Origin: Silurus meridionalis | Taxonomy: Eukaryota; Chordata; Actinopteri; Siluriformes; Siluridae | Direction of reading: 5' to 3' | DNA: 64,000 bases | Assembly: GCF_014805685.1 (NCBI RefSeq) | Contig: NC_060885.1 | Span: 9,236,632-9,300,631 of the forward strand | Made by a program: the position numbers and the translations under genes | Notes under the pieces: model-generated | Told to the model about the DNA's origin: nothing | Databases searched by the model: none | What the model saw: the letters and a program-made list of their open reading frames with translations, nothing else | Part shown: in pieces, positions 49,501-58,600 of the stretch | Layout: each line of letters starts with the position of its first letter | Position numbering within the stretch: the stretch's first letter is position 1

Positions 49501-52080
49501 GAAAGTTGTAAAACTGTCTCAGTGGCATTGTTACTCTTCTCCCCTGCAACTCGGGTCAGTAATTGCACTATAGGTTGCACTATAGGAAAGGGATGATGTT
49601 GTTGTTTACATTCTGGCCACTGTATCATAAACTGTTTATTTTTTTAATAATACAAAACAGTATTGCCCAGAACATAAACAACTGAAGAAGCAATTCACCG
49701 ACTTTAATTTTTGAGCTTCTTTTGCATATGAGGAAAACCATGCTTCTGTGTTCTTACTTTTTCACAAAACTACCGTCAAAACGCTGAGTACCTGAATAAT
49801 AATCATAAATTTAAAAACGATATGGCTACTCAGTTTTAACAGGACAGAGCCTAATTTACTGAAATAGCTATAACTCATAATTGGTTGATGCATTTGCACA
49901 AAACAAAGGTTTAGGGGGTGTGGTCAATAAAGTATGAGCTAAGTTTAAAGCTCATTTCTCAAACTGTAGGCCAGATGGATGCCATCTTTAGGCCACTGCA
50001 CCTCTGTGATTTATTGATGTCTGCTGTCAAAACATGGTCCACCAGTCAACAGACTTTTTACACAATTAGTACTGATCGTTGCCCTGGAGAAGGTTGTAGA
50101 ATCCCTTCTGATTGGCACCTCAAATTAAATGCATGAACATATTGCATTGTGTAGTAACTCCCACGAGGCTGCTCGAGTCATCAGATTTTCATTGTTTTGA
50201 CATGGAACCAGATGTTGAGATCTCAGTTTTAGCTACATCAGTCTGATCAAGTGACAACTTAAATGTAGTAAACGTTCTAAGTAGCTACAAGAGCCACGTA
50301 GCAACAGTTGAAACTGGTAAATGAAAAAAATGTTTTTCTAGCCATTTCTTGTGTGCAATAGTGTATAACTCTAATAAAACGGCACTTACAGAATACTATA
50401 TTGCCTCTACAGTGGTACCTTGACCTACGAGTGCATTAATGTACGAGTTTTCCGAGATACGAGCGGTCACTCGGTTGCTTTGTTACGCGAGCAAAAAATT
50501 AAGGTACGAGCTCGAAACGCCACTGCTAGATGGCGAAGCGAAGCCAGAAAGCGAAGATTGTGACAAATTAAGATGAGCAAAGAAGAAAAAGTAAAAATTT
50601 AAAGTTTAGGGATACGTAGTGTACAGGAGTGATAGTAAAAAACAAGTTTTCTCTTCGCCTCCGCTTATCGTCACAATAGAAAATGCTTCTGTTTTGGTTT
50701 CTTTTTCATGTTACAAAAGATTTTTTTTATCACAAATAACAACAGGAGAACATAGACAAAGATTTCCAGAATCACATTCTGAGCCTCGCAATGAGTAAAG
50801 CAGTGTACCAGTTATTCTTTTATACTGTAGGTAAAAAGTCTCCATGGATTCCTCCATGAACGACTGTCTGGAGCTTAGGTTTAGAGGTTATATAGTCTCA
50901 ATGTGTCTAATTAGTGCAGCATGATGATGAGAGCTTGTAAATCCACAGACTTTAAAGGGATTCGTCTTTCATCGCCAGCAAACTTGCATGTCAGTGTCCT
51001 ATTACTTGATGCAGCTGCACTGTGAAGCCTTTTGTAACTACGTGATTATATATATTTTTAATCGGTTTTAGGAGGAGCTGAAGCATTTTGAGACAAAAGT
51101 AGAGAAGCACCACCACTACCAGGAACAGCTGGAGTATTCACATCAGAAACTGCAGCACATCGAGGCCATGGGCGATAAGGAACACATCTCGAGACATAAG
51201 GAGAAATACAACACACTTGCCGAGAAAGCACGAGAGATCGGATACAAGGTAGGACTTAATTTCTCGTAACAAACCACACACACACACAAGCTTTCCGTAT
51301 GTCTCGAGTCTTTCTCCATTATTGATTAATAAATTGCAGGTTTTGTTATTGTCCTCTTGCACATGCATGTAGTTTATAATGATTAAATAACAGGGTTTCT
51401 GCAGTCGTTAAAACGCTAAAATAAAAATTTTAGGCCTTAAAAAGCTCTTAAATTTGCTGTTCTAAACAGTTCATTTTAAACAGGTCTTAACATTTCTTAT
51501 GTCCATCTAAAGCCTCCTCTAATGCTTATTGAAATGCTCTCGCAGCATTTTGTTTGTTTGGTGGTGGTCTTTATTTCCTTAGTCCAAATATCATTCTCTA
51601 CGCTGTATTACGACTACAAATAAGAACAACATGCAACAGCCAATCAGCTTTCTGTTACTGTTGCTAATCTCTCTCGGCTTGTACCACAGACACAAAACTG
51701 GTTTTTATTTTTATGCTTTGGAGAAGTTTAGAGATAGTTGGCATGAAAAACTTTTTATATCTGGCTTGGTTAACGCCAGTTGCTAGCAACACATTTGTGT
51801 GTTTTTGTTGTCATGATATCAGTCTTGAATTTCATTCTTAATGATCGTAAAAAGGTCTTAAGTCTTTTTAAGAAACCCTAAAATAATTAATCATTTGTAA
51901 TTCATTTTTAACACAGGTCCACAGATCGTTTTATCTTAAGTTTGAATGCCGAATGAATACAGCAACATGCCACTCTTAACTATTAACTTAACTTTTTTTT
52001 CCCCCCGCAAGATGAAGAAGCATTTGCAGGATATAACCAACAAAATCTCCCAAAACGGACTGCAGCACAACGAACTCTGA
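35317..52080 (+). CDS. lrpap1: LRPAP1 (alpha-2-macroglobulin receptor-associated protein, RAP), complete, 8 exons
   Basis: RAP is an ER/Golgi chaperone. It escorts LRP1, megalin and related LDL-receptor-family proteins and blocks premature ligand binding. Exons are 35317-35478, 38281-38425, 40072-40202, 41698-41818, 45935-46090, 46262-46344, 51072-51248 and 52012-52080. All introns are GT-AG and the phases join cleanly to 347 residues plus stop; human RAP is 357. Residues 1-19 form a hydrophobic signal peptide. Three helical-bundle domains follow: D1 in exons 1-3, D2 in exons 4-5 and D3 in exons 6-8. D3 is rich in His and Lys (KHFETKVEKHHHYQEQ), as expected for the pH-dependent receptor release known for this family. 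The protein ends in HNEL, the RAP ER-retrieval signal. The start is the first ATG after a promoter-like region and opens the signal peptide. No lesion is seen. Introns 3, 4 and 6 are swollen by transposons. Confidence 0.97.
35503..35561. repeat. (TA)n(GT)n compound microsatellite in lrpap1 intron 1
   Basis: About 11 TA units followed by about 17 GT units, 25 bases after the exon 1 donor. Confidence 0.95.
36080..36610 (-). mobile_element. internally deleted Tc1-like element in lrpap1 intron 1, minus orientation
   Basis: ttgcacacagtttttgaagg, ggttgttccacacatcttgg, tttgattcatcagtctggag (reverse of W-S-D-E-S-K) and ggtttggctttttggctgca are Tc1 transposase remnants on the minus strand. The catalytic middle is missing. 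Confidence 0.7.
36611..37128. other. lrpap1 intron 1 sequence, repeat-like
   Basis: 36770-36930 resembles a degenerate relative of the repeat at 37290-37935 (gtgcatggatgtgcagtttg, tgaggactcaaactggtgca). No exon. Confidence 0.4.
37129..37198. repeat. (TA)n microsatellite in lrpap1 intron 1
   Basis: About 35 TA units after an A-rich run. Confidence 0.97.
37290..37935 (+). repeat. dispersed fish repeat (probable retroelement 3' region) in lrpap1 intron 1
   Basis: agtcaagaagcttttattgt, catttcaaccatttatagct, cagttcagttctctgtgttg, aggaacctgatgacttgagg and gtgaggggtgtgtgggggtc are phrases of a very common fish interspersed repeat. Boundaries approximate; class uncertain. Confidence 0.6.
38281..38425 (+). 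CDS. lrpap1: lrpap1 exon 2
   Basis: Encodes the domain 1 segment containing MQLAPRRLSELHSDLKIQEK and KKLKAEGLDEDGEREAKLRR. It follows a pyrimidine-rich acceptor (ccctcctacag) and ends in phase 1 at the donor GTAAGA. Confidence 0.95.
38426..40071. other. lrpap1 intron 2
   Basis: No exon or named repeat. Short text gagcgtcaaatcgtcccgtt (39447) recurs inverted as aacgatacgatttgacgctc (39659), suggesting the termini of a short inverted-repeat element. Confidence 0.4.
40072..40202 (+). CDS. lrpap1: lrpap1 exon 3
   Basis: Encodes IILAKYGMDGKKDNR and then DSKLGEIFGDPRLEKLWNK, a conserved RAP block at the end of domain 1. The acceptor is ttttcgtag and the donor GTGAGT. It starts with the last two bases of a split codon and ends in phase 0. 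Confidence 0.95.
40260..41570 (+). mobile_element. hAT element in lrpap1 intron 3, with perfect 8-bp target duplication
   Basis: Ends tagggatgcca and tgcatcccta are inverted repeats. gttttaag is duplicated at 40252-40259 and 41571-41578. Inside, a plus ORF (40587-41204) carries the N-terminal BED-type zinc-finger remnant (TSNMIAHLRRRHP). It continues into the hAT catalytic start (SLALTTDGWTSRATVSYLTV, the TDGWTS motif). After about 205 residues the frame breaks (SAHWQKS-stop where the family reads on) and the rest is deleted. Internally truncated, non-autonomous. Confidence 0.92.
40587..41204 (+). pseudogene. truncated hAT (ZBED-like) transposase
   Basis: About 205 residues. BED zinc-finger-like features with C-x-n-C and HLRRRHP at residues 25-48, the first catalytic Asp in TTDGWTS near residue 162, and no C-terminal dimerisation (hATC) region. 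It is much shorter than a full hAT transposase (about 600 residues). Confidence 0.75.
41698..41818 (+). CDS. lrpap1: lrpap1 exon 4
   Basis: Encodes AMTSGKFSEEELQSLRKEF and HHKEKIHEYNIMIDTVSRTE, the start of domain 2. The acceptor is ttttttttaag and the donor GTGAGC, ending in phase 1. A hAT element ends only 127 bases upstream of this exon. Confidence 0.95.
42061..42591 (-). mobile_element. deleted Tc1 derivative in lrpap1 intron 4
   Basis: Ends tacagtacagaccaaaagtt and cttttggtctgtactgta. The middle keeps a transposase fragment on the minus strand (LNPIEMV-type text near 42410, gtcaaatagcccttgatgcc), after which an internal deletion joins the right inverted repeat. Confidence 0.85.
42592..43663. 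other. lrpap1 intron 4 sequence
   Basis: No exon. 43220-43385 is somewhat richer in GC (agccggaggtcagaaggtgg) but was not recognised. Confidence 0.35.
43664..44175 (-). mobile_element. DNA transposon fragment, copy of the 9477-9590 end
   Basis: From 43813 downwards the minus strand reads tacagtaatccctcgccaca, ttttgcagtctcaatgcaat and tttgcagtatacaggta, matching 9477-9590. An open minus stretch up to 44152 has no recognised domain. A pogo/Tigger-type family is suspected. Confidence 0.45.
44687..45480. mobile_element. non-autonomous DNA transposon with about 27-bp inverted ends, in lrpap1 intron 4
   Basis: Left end taccatatttttcagactat plus aagccgc. The right end, read in reverse, is taccgtaatttccggactat plus aagccgc. 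No transposase domain is seen. CpG-rich interior compared with the flanks. Confidence 0.8.
45481..45934. other. lrpap1 intron 4, 3' part
   Basis: Contains the dispersed phrase ggaaggagtctcctgtgtcg (45678) and a poly-T run. No exon. Confidence 0.4.
45935..46090 (+). CDS. lrpap1: lrpap1 exon 5
   Basis: Encodes EIHKNVISPLEGEEKKPSL and LKQKMRDLNQGFERLRKI, the rest of domain 2. The acceptor is cttttgtcag and the donor GTGCTT is followed by a long poly-T run. GTGCTT is a weaker donor than the others, but phase 1 matches exon 6. Confidence 0.93.
46262..46344 (+). CDS. lrpap1: lrpap1 exon 6
   Basis: Encodes EFKEPRVIELWEMARRSNLS and EDELDSLK, the first helix of domain 3. The acceptor is gatcccgtag and the donor GTAAAC, ending in phase 0. 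The intron that follows (4.7 kb) contains two near-adjacent Tc1 elements. Confidence 0.95.
46470..46504. repeat. (TA)n abutting a Tc1 end in lrpap1 intron 6
   Basis: About 17 TA units directly joined to the left inverted repeat of the Tc1 copy at 46504. Confidence 0.95.
46504..47924 (-). mobile_element. Tc1-like element in lrpap1 intron 6, close to intact transposase
   Basis: Ends agtacagaccaaaagtttgg and the complement at 47924. The right inverted repeat is about 200 bases, but the left is cut to about 30. It is the longest member of the family that gave the deleted copies at 6522 and 42061. Confidence 0.92.
46561..47532 (-). pseudogene. Tc1 transposase with one premature stop and a late frame shift
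   Basis: Starts MARKKQLSTEKRVAIITLRN. Two helix-turn-helix blocks (RKIGKTWKVSPSAVTKTIKR) and a GRPR hook (RKGRPRI) lead to the DD34E core: WSDESKFEIF, QQDNDPKHTS and [13 protein letters not shown]. The frame stays open except for a TAG at 47211-47209 (residue 108, where the family has Gln). A one-base deletion near 46613 scrambles the last residues (HLGNSFKTV). Confidence 0.88.
47973..49397 (+). mobile_element. Tc1-like element in lrpap1 intron 6, transposase on plus, decayed
   Basis: Inverted repeats of about 200 bases: cactttaatgtttcagatca on the left and tgatctgaaacattaaagtg near 49350. The transposase starts at about 48291 (MPRSKEIQKQMREK) with a missing base near 48325. It continues through IYQCGKCHKAISKALGL, a broken middle, and KYGGGSVMLWG. 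The catalytic QQDIYPKHTS has Ile in place of the usual Asn-Asp region. The end near 49230 is also broken. Confidence 0.85.
49398..50409. other. lrpap1 intron 6 sequence
   Basis: No exon or named repeat. Confidence 0.4.
50410..50640. mobile_element. MITE in lrpap1 intron 6
   Basis: Left end cagtggtaccttgacctacg, then gtacgagttttccgagatac and ggtacgagctcgaaacgcc, a text typical of short mariner/Tc-type elements in vertebrates. Right boundary approximate. Confidence 0.5.
50641..51071. other. lrpap1 intron 6, 3' part
   Basis: No exon or repeat recognised. Confidence 0.35.
51072..51248 (+). CDS. lrpap1: lrpap1 exon 7
   Basis: Encodes 59 residues of domain 3 with a dense His/Lys/Glu helix (KVEKHHHYQEQLEYSHQKLQ). 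This is the heparin- and receptor-binding part of RAP. The acceptor is cggttttag and the donor GTAGGA; both ends are in phase 0. Confidence 0.95.
51391..51880. mobile_element. hAT-type MITE in lrpap1 intron 7
   Basis: Ends cagggtttct and agaaaccct(a) are inverted. Internal text aaaagctcttaaatttgctg and aaaaggtcttaagtcttttt is inverted-repeat-like. No clear 8-bp duplication is visible. Confidence 0.55.
52012..52080 (+). CDS. lrpap1: lrpap1 exon 8 with HNEL terminus
   Basis: Encodes MKKHLQDITNKISQNGLQ and then HNEL-stop. HNEL is the RAP-type ER-retrieval tetrapeptide. It follows a strong polypyrimidine acceptor (ttttttttccccccgcaag). Confidence 0.96.
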   Translation: MKKHLQDITNKISQNGLQHNEL

Positions 52081-52521
52081 GCACGACCTCCTCTTCCCAC
52101 CATTGCTACACTGAAAATCCTTCATTCCAAATGCATTGATTATAGTGTGGGTGCACTCATTGATTTTTCTTTTTTAAAAGGTTGTTTAAATAATTTTAAT
52201 ATTCACAAGAACATTTGAAATCCACAGCACTGATTTATTTTATTGTTAAAGAAATGACATAACATGGTTTGTATTTGATTGGAAGCAAAACCCTTTTTGA
52301 AAGTTTAGGTACAAAAGCATATGTACAGTATGGTGAATTTTATGTGCAGTCATTATTCGTGAGTGTTTGAGCTGCTGAAGGCATTCCCACAGGAGGGGTG
52401 CAGGTTAAACTTAGAATGCAATATTTGATTCACTGGTACTTTTCAGAGTTTTAGAAATCTTTCAAAAAAGCTCATCTTTTTTTTTTTTTTGCATTTGTTA
52501 TTTGATAATGTAATCTCTGTA

Positions 52522-52527
52522 AATAAA
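52522..52527 (+). terminator. lrpap1: polyadenylation signal of lrpap1
   Basis: AATAAA lies 442 bases after the stop codon and is followed by a T-rich stretch. It is the first canonical hexamer seen in the 3' flank, so the transcript probably ends near 52545. Confidence 0.7.
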
Positions 52528-52779
52528 AGACAATTGTTCATTCCGTTACTGAAATCTAGACTGTATAATTGATTGGCAGAGGTTTTTAGTGATTTACACA
52601 TAGGGCCAGAGCAATTTTAGCACTTGTGTATGGAAAATCAAGACAATAATGGTCTCTTATTGGTTATATAATATTATTTGGATTAATTACAGCAGTCTTT
52701 TAAAGGATTGCTTTACAAACTGTGCACTTTTTTTCTAAAAAAATGGTTTTGAAGCTTCACTTTTAACTCCAGTCTTGCA

Positions 52780-52980
52780 TTATCTAGAGAGGAGTCTGAT
52801 TCTGGTCTTGCCAGTTTGCATATCTTTATAAAAGAAGCCATGATCTACACGCTGAAGATTGGGTTCTGAAGAGTCGGGTTCGATGCAGCTGATTCCATAA
52901 CACTGGATCTTCTGCACTGCTCCTGTGATTTGGCTTTCAGATATCAGGCAATTGTGGTGCTCGTTTTTTGGCAAATCGGC
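52780..52980 (-). CDS. candidate small ORF (66 residues), unrecognised
   Basis: Starts MADLPKNEHHNCLISESQ in a good aaacATGG context and ends KTRIRLLSR-stop. Composition is more protein-like than most open stretches here. It lies in the 3' flank shared by lrpap1 and the dok7-like gene, on the dok7 strand. It could be chance, part of a decayed repeat, or a short real exon. No homology is recognised. Confidence 0.2.
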   Translation of the reverse strand, partial: ADLPKNEHHNCLISESQITGAVQKIQCYGISCIEPDSSEPNLQRVDHGFFYKDMQTGKTRIRLLSR

Positions 52981-53019
52981 CATGTTTTGAAAACTGCTTA
53001 GGTAAAGCATTGGTTATTG

Positions 53020-54500
53020 TAAAACGTTTGGTATTATAACAGTCCCTCCAGGCTGCCTGGTAGTTTATTCACTCCTTATTCCGGACATTTGGGGCACTCC
53101 AGTCAGTATATTGTGCAACATTTTGTCCACGTGGGTTTTATACATAGTAAAGTATGTTTGCTGCAGTCTGAACAGCCTGTTATGTGTAAATGAGCCCTGT
53201 GGACTCTTGGCTTATGTGGCAGGGCTATTATTTGGGCCTACTGCAAAAAGCACAAGGCCAGCGTGCCAAATTGACCTTAGTCTAATCTACCAAAGCCTAT
53301 CGGATGTACACATGCATGTTCACACCTCTTGTTGGGAGGAAGGATTGGGAAGTTGGGAGGAAGGGTTTTTGTGCACTTTTTCCAACCTAAGAGGATGGGG
53401 GTGGTTGGGAATGAAAGCTCTAGATGCACCTTGCAATGAAAACAAGCCCTGAACACACATCTGTATGCATTTGATGGGTTATGCCTTGTTTTTATGGACA
53501 TTGATTACAACGGAATTGTATCTTTGCAGGCTTGTTAACATGCAGAAATGCAGAACTGTGTGGTTTTTCAAGGTGTATACAGGTGACTTGGTCTCATCCA
53601 ATGTGCACTGGCAACAAGCTACTGTCATATTTGGCTGCTGTGTTCCCGTTCACAATGCAGTGCTCAGGTTTCAGTGCGTTTTTAGCAGTGCTCCCTGGAC
53701 CAAAGCAGGTCACATGGTTCTTCGGGTGAGAGGCTGCATTAACTTCTACTAAAGTTTCCAGATAATGTCGAGTGCTGGTTGACTGAGACCACATTGTAAT
53801 GCAGTGGTGCAGTAGATGCACTGTCAAGACTGCACATACGTTTACAGGAGCGACATCTGCACCCGAATATAGTAGTCCAGATCTCAAAGGGATTACACAT
53901 ATGGACTGCTTTGTCAGTGCCACGTAAGCAAATGGCCAGTTGCCAGTTATTGCACTCCTTGGCAGGACAGCCCTATTTAAATGTGTTTTCAGGCTCACAT
54001 CTGCCCTTATCACTAGTATGCATTTTCCTCTTTACTGCTGATTCTTCTCGCCTATGCTACAGAGTCCTACATCCTATAAGATGATTTCTACTGCCATGTC
54101 CATTGGTTGTCTGACCATTCTTGTATATTTTGTGAGCAGATCTGCTTTCCTAGATAGATGGCTAGATGTGGGTCTGTTTGCTCAAACTGATTTGCATAAG
54201 AACCGTCGTCTAAAAGTGCAGTACATACTTCTTGGCGTGACATTCCCTAGTGCACCATCCATGTAGAAGTGAAAATTGGTTCCAGGAGGGTGTTTACCTT
54301 TTGACTGACACTGCAGTATTAAGGCCAGACTTTTGCATTATTAAATTCCTCAGTAATTTTCTACACAGTCCACATCTACATACAGGAGAATCTCTCACTC
54401 AGGTCCTATTTTATTATGTTTGTCTTTCCCAAAGGGGGTTGAGTTACTGACCATAGTCTGTTAGATGTCCTGTTTAGGGTCTCCTATTTTGTACCTTTTA
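53020..54500. other. unexplained block with long open stretches on both strands
   Basis: No microsatellite and higher GC than its flanks. Open stretches are 53111-53452 (+), 53465-53752 (+) and 53594-54013 (-, 139 residues). None shows a recognised domain, and they overlap one another. Probably a decayed, unclassified repeat in the lrpap1/dok7 convergent flank. Confidence 0.35.
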
Positions 54501-54699
54501 AAATCCTCTGTATGAGAAATTGAGTGTCCTTGCTAACAGCTTACATTTTTATGTTTTTTTTTTTTGCAAATACTAACAATAAAAGTTATTACTTATAGAG
54601 TAGCAACTTTGGCAATAAGCTTGTCTTGCATTGTCTGACCACATGTCCCAGGAGCACTGGACTCTAATCATATCTTCAGTCAGTGTAGGGTCAGTGTAT

Positions 54700-54830
54700 A
54701 TGATGTTTTCTGCTCCAACCAATTCATAGTCCACTGATAGTGAAGATCTTTTGATTTTCAATTGGTTGATTGTTTGGTCGGAATGAAAATCTGCACCCAC
54801 CCTTCAAAGATAAGATTAGACACCCCTTTT
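54700..54830. repeat. fragment of a dispersed fish DNA repeat
   Basis: ctgctccaaccaattcatag, ttttcaattggttgattgtt and tggtcggaatgaaaatctgc are recurrent fish-genome phrases (inference from memory). No ORF. Confidence 0.45.
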
Positions 54831-55130
54831 TTTGCATGACTTTGTGGTTGAATCCAGCTATTGTGCCATAGATAATTTCACCTGTGACTCAATCTGTAGT
54901 CCTTCAGTCAGTGTGACCCTGCAGAATCGTACTTTGTCTGGGGTGTACAGTAAATTCTGCTGTCGCCTTGGGAGTATGTGATAGTTGTGTAAAAAAAAAA
55001 AAAAAAAAATTTCCCCTTCCATTCTTTACACCTTGTTTCCTTTAGTGTATACTTACCAATGAACAAATCTGGGATGTACCATTTATTTCTAAACAATGAA
55101 TCTCTTGTCATTGAATTATTGAATAGGATG

Positions 55131-55136
55131 TTTATT
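55131..55136 (-). terminator. possible polyadenylation signal of the dok7-like gene
   Basis: TTTATT on the plus strand reads AATAAA on the minus strand, 415 bases beyond the stop codon. Another hexamer lies at 55082-55087. Position is the only evidence. Confidence 0.35.
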
Positions 55137-55550
55137 GCACTAAAGATAGAAATGTCAAATGAATAAATAAAAAAGAAACACAGGATCTTACGTGATGTAC
55201 ATTTGAGACTTAAATCTGTAAATGTACAAAGTTGGTCATTTGAAGGAAAAAAAGGTCAACTATTTACAAGTTATCAAGAGTACTTACATCAAAACCATAA
55301 CTAATAGTAATGCATAGTCTCATTTTGTACTCGGCATACTTCAACAGTAAGTAATAATACAATAAAATATATAAAACCACAAAATTGGATGACTTTGTTT
55401 TTTTTCCATGTGCACTTAATGCAGTTTCCTGGTAGAATATTCCATTTTTTTAATTTGAGTTTTAGAAAGCAATAGGTCATATCCTGTGTGCTAGCGAATG
55501 TCATGAAAAATGCTGGTACTTGGTTTAGGGATCGTGTGTTCAGTATGAGC

Positions 55551-55687
55551 TTAGTTCAGCGCTCCTCTTCTTCTCTGCTCCAGTTCGTGTAGTCTCTCCT
55601 CTCTGCCCTGTGCATGCTGGGCTCCTACTCTCTGAGCCGTCTCAGTGGCAGCGTGGTCAATCTGTGCGTATTTAGTGTTTGATGCCC
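55551..55687 (-). CDS. dok7: dok7-like terminal coding exon
   Basis: Follows the acceptor ttgtgtatacag. Encodes GASNTKYAQIDHAATETAQR and a charged helix ending HELEQRRRGALN-stop. The phase matches the preceding exon (AGA-G / GG). Confidence 0.75.
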
Positions 55688-58600
55688 CTGTATACACAAA
55701 ATGGTGATCTTAATTACTTCAAACCAACAGCACTTTTAAAAGGCAAGTACCAAGAATATAAAGCTTATATATAAGTGTTGAAAATGTGGTGAATGGAGAA
55801 ACTCAGGTCATAGATAATGGTGCTAAAACACAGGAGAGCAGCGGGTCACAGCAAGAAATACGCCAAAAAAGTATATCAGACAAAGTGGGGAAAAGAAAAC
55901 ATACTGTTAATACCACTCAGTGCTGGAAGAGGAAAGAAAGGAACAGGTGCTTTCATCCATACAGTGGGGAAACCACTTTTTTTATTTTTTTTATTCAGCC
56001 AACAATTTAAGCAGGATGATTGTCGAAAGAACTAGAAAGCACCTGAAATAATTGATTGGTTCGGAAAAATACGCCGTCAATGAAAGCTTTGTTTGAAAAA
56101 CTGGTTTCACCAATTGACATTCAAGAAAATCATAATTCTTGTCTTCTTAAAACTCTCATGGTGTGCACATTTGGGTTTTTTCTCTTTTTTTTTTTGTGTA
56201 CTTAACAAATATCGAGGGGAAACAACGGAATTAAAAATATTTTACTAAACTACAGCCGGATAAACCCAGTCTAAGGCTCTATTATATGAAATATTCCAAT
56301 ATTCCTAAACCAATTACAGCAGTTATGTTTTAAATAGATGGAGAAAATAAAATCTAAGCATTGATGATATTTTCCCCGAGCTGGATAGTTAACACATTTT
56401 GAACTTTTCACACAGTGTTCCAGCCTTAACTGCAAGATCTATAGAACCTTCACCCTCATGACCTTTTCCACACTAACCACCTGGACCTGAAAAAGATTAA
56501 TTGGGATTTTTAAGGTTTAATTTACACAATGTATCCTATTTAAACTATGAGATTTTATCTATTTTTGATTTTAGGAGTAATTAGCCCCTGGGTCAATCCT
56601 TAGTAGAATCGAGGCTGCAAATTTAGCTACACACCTTTAAGCTTTGCAAGTGTGTATAGTAATATCTTTTGCGAAACACTGCATAAACTCAATATCAGGA
56701 AAAGCAGTCCTGCAGTAACTGTAACACGGTGGCAGGCCGTGCGTTTGACACCTAGGCTTTTAGTGGTGTCCTGCCTGACAGATACCTTGACCCTGGCAAC
56801 ACGTGATGTGACTGCTGCAATCTGATTGGATAGAAACTCAACGTAAAGAGACGGTTGCGCTGGCACCTATGGAATGAAGAGAATGGACTGCTGGGAATAA
56901 TTTAATGCATATTCATGGACAAAGAGATATTAAAACATAAATCAGTGATTCTAATTAGTTTAGGCCAGCTGAGGAGGCCTTTCTGGCCCTGATGGCCCGA
57001 CACTGCCAGAACATGGTAACAGTTCAGGAGGTTGGAGTGTGGCATGCCCTGTAATGGATGGATGGATGGATATGATTAAAAAAAAAAAAGCTGCATGATG
57101 AACCTTGGAAAACATTTCTTTCCAAGGTTTCAAGTATCCTGTACAACACTAGACAGGTTCTGTACCACACTATCAACTATTTAGAAGCTTTTAATCACTA
57201 CTGGCATATTGAATATACTTGTGAATTAACTGTGTATTATATTGTGATATTGTCCAGCTCACCTCTGATGGTGTGGCCAGTCTCCTGTACATCTAGCAGG
57301 TCCAGCTCCATGTAGTTTAACTGTCGTTTAGACATAGGACTAACAGGGATGTTGACGTAATTCACCGATTCCCCCTGAAGTCGATCTGTGACTGTAGACC
57401 CTGAGTCTCCTGACAGAGCTGATGATCTCCCTGATACAAAACACACACAATGACTGGCTTTGAGCGAATACCTAAACTATGCAGCAATACAATACAATAT
57501 TTAATATACGTTTAATGCATTTGAATTCTATAAACAATGTGATACAATAAAATCTGTACAATAAAAAAAGTATTTAAAAGGTTGAACTACAAACACAGCT
57601 ATCACTACTATCAGCCAGGATTCGGAAGCAATAATGGGTACGGACTGAGAAACTAGAGAGTTAAAGACTAGGAAAAATCCTCTGGACTATTTCCCTGAAC
57701 AAATGTCCTTGTATTTTTTTTGTTTGTCTCACCACTATGTGAAATACACAGGAGATATGCAATTCATAAAATATTCAGAAGAACCCCTCTGGCACAACCA
57801 ACCACGTGATTGGGAAAGTCACAGAGATCACGCTTTTCCCATGTTTTGTTCTTAGATGTAAACATTAACTGAAGCTTTTGACCTGCATGATTTTTTGCAT
57901 TGTGCTGCTGTCACATGGTAAGCCGAATAGATAGTGCATCTGTATCCATTCTGAATGACACATCTGTTAATATGTATAACAAAACATCTGATCTTTTTTC
58001 TTATTTCAGTTTATTATGGTCTTTTTTTCATTAGCCACAATGTTGTTATACCTGTTAATACCTTGCCAGTTGAATTTAGTCCTCGCTTAACTTCTACCCA
58101 AAGGGAATGATGCAGCAGTGCTTTAATCCTTTAATCTGTTTAACTTTCTCACCTCATCTGTACACTCATTCTACACAGTGATCGACATTCAAAGCATCAG
58201 TCAACAGCATAAAACCACTGTCACTACTGTCATGCTCAATCCGAACTTCCAGCCAAGCAGAGTCTCTGCGCAACTCAGAAGAACCGCATCATTTAAGACC
58301 GCCTGCGTTGCATTCAGGGTCTTTGTGTCCGACTTTTGAATCGACATCTCCATTATATCGTCATTACTGTTCTCATTAAAATGATACTGAAACTGTCTAG
58401 AACTGTCTAGAACTGTCCTCATGGTAACACAAGATCAAAAAATAAATTAAAAATATATATTAGAAAGCAGTCCTCTACTGATCACCACTTAAAAGTACTG
58501 AACACACAGTCAAGTGAATTCTGTTCTTCTGAATGGTTTCATGGGAAAAGCCACACTCTCAAAACGGCCTGTGGGATCTAACAGACAGAATACACCACAG

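Noticed and set aside
58201..58422. Minus-strand open stretch within a dok7-like intron
   Set aside because: No acceptor or donor in phase with neighbouring exons and no recognisable motif.
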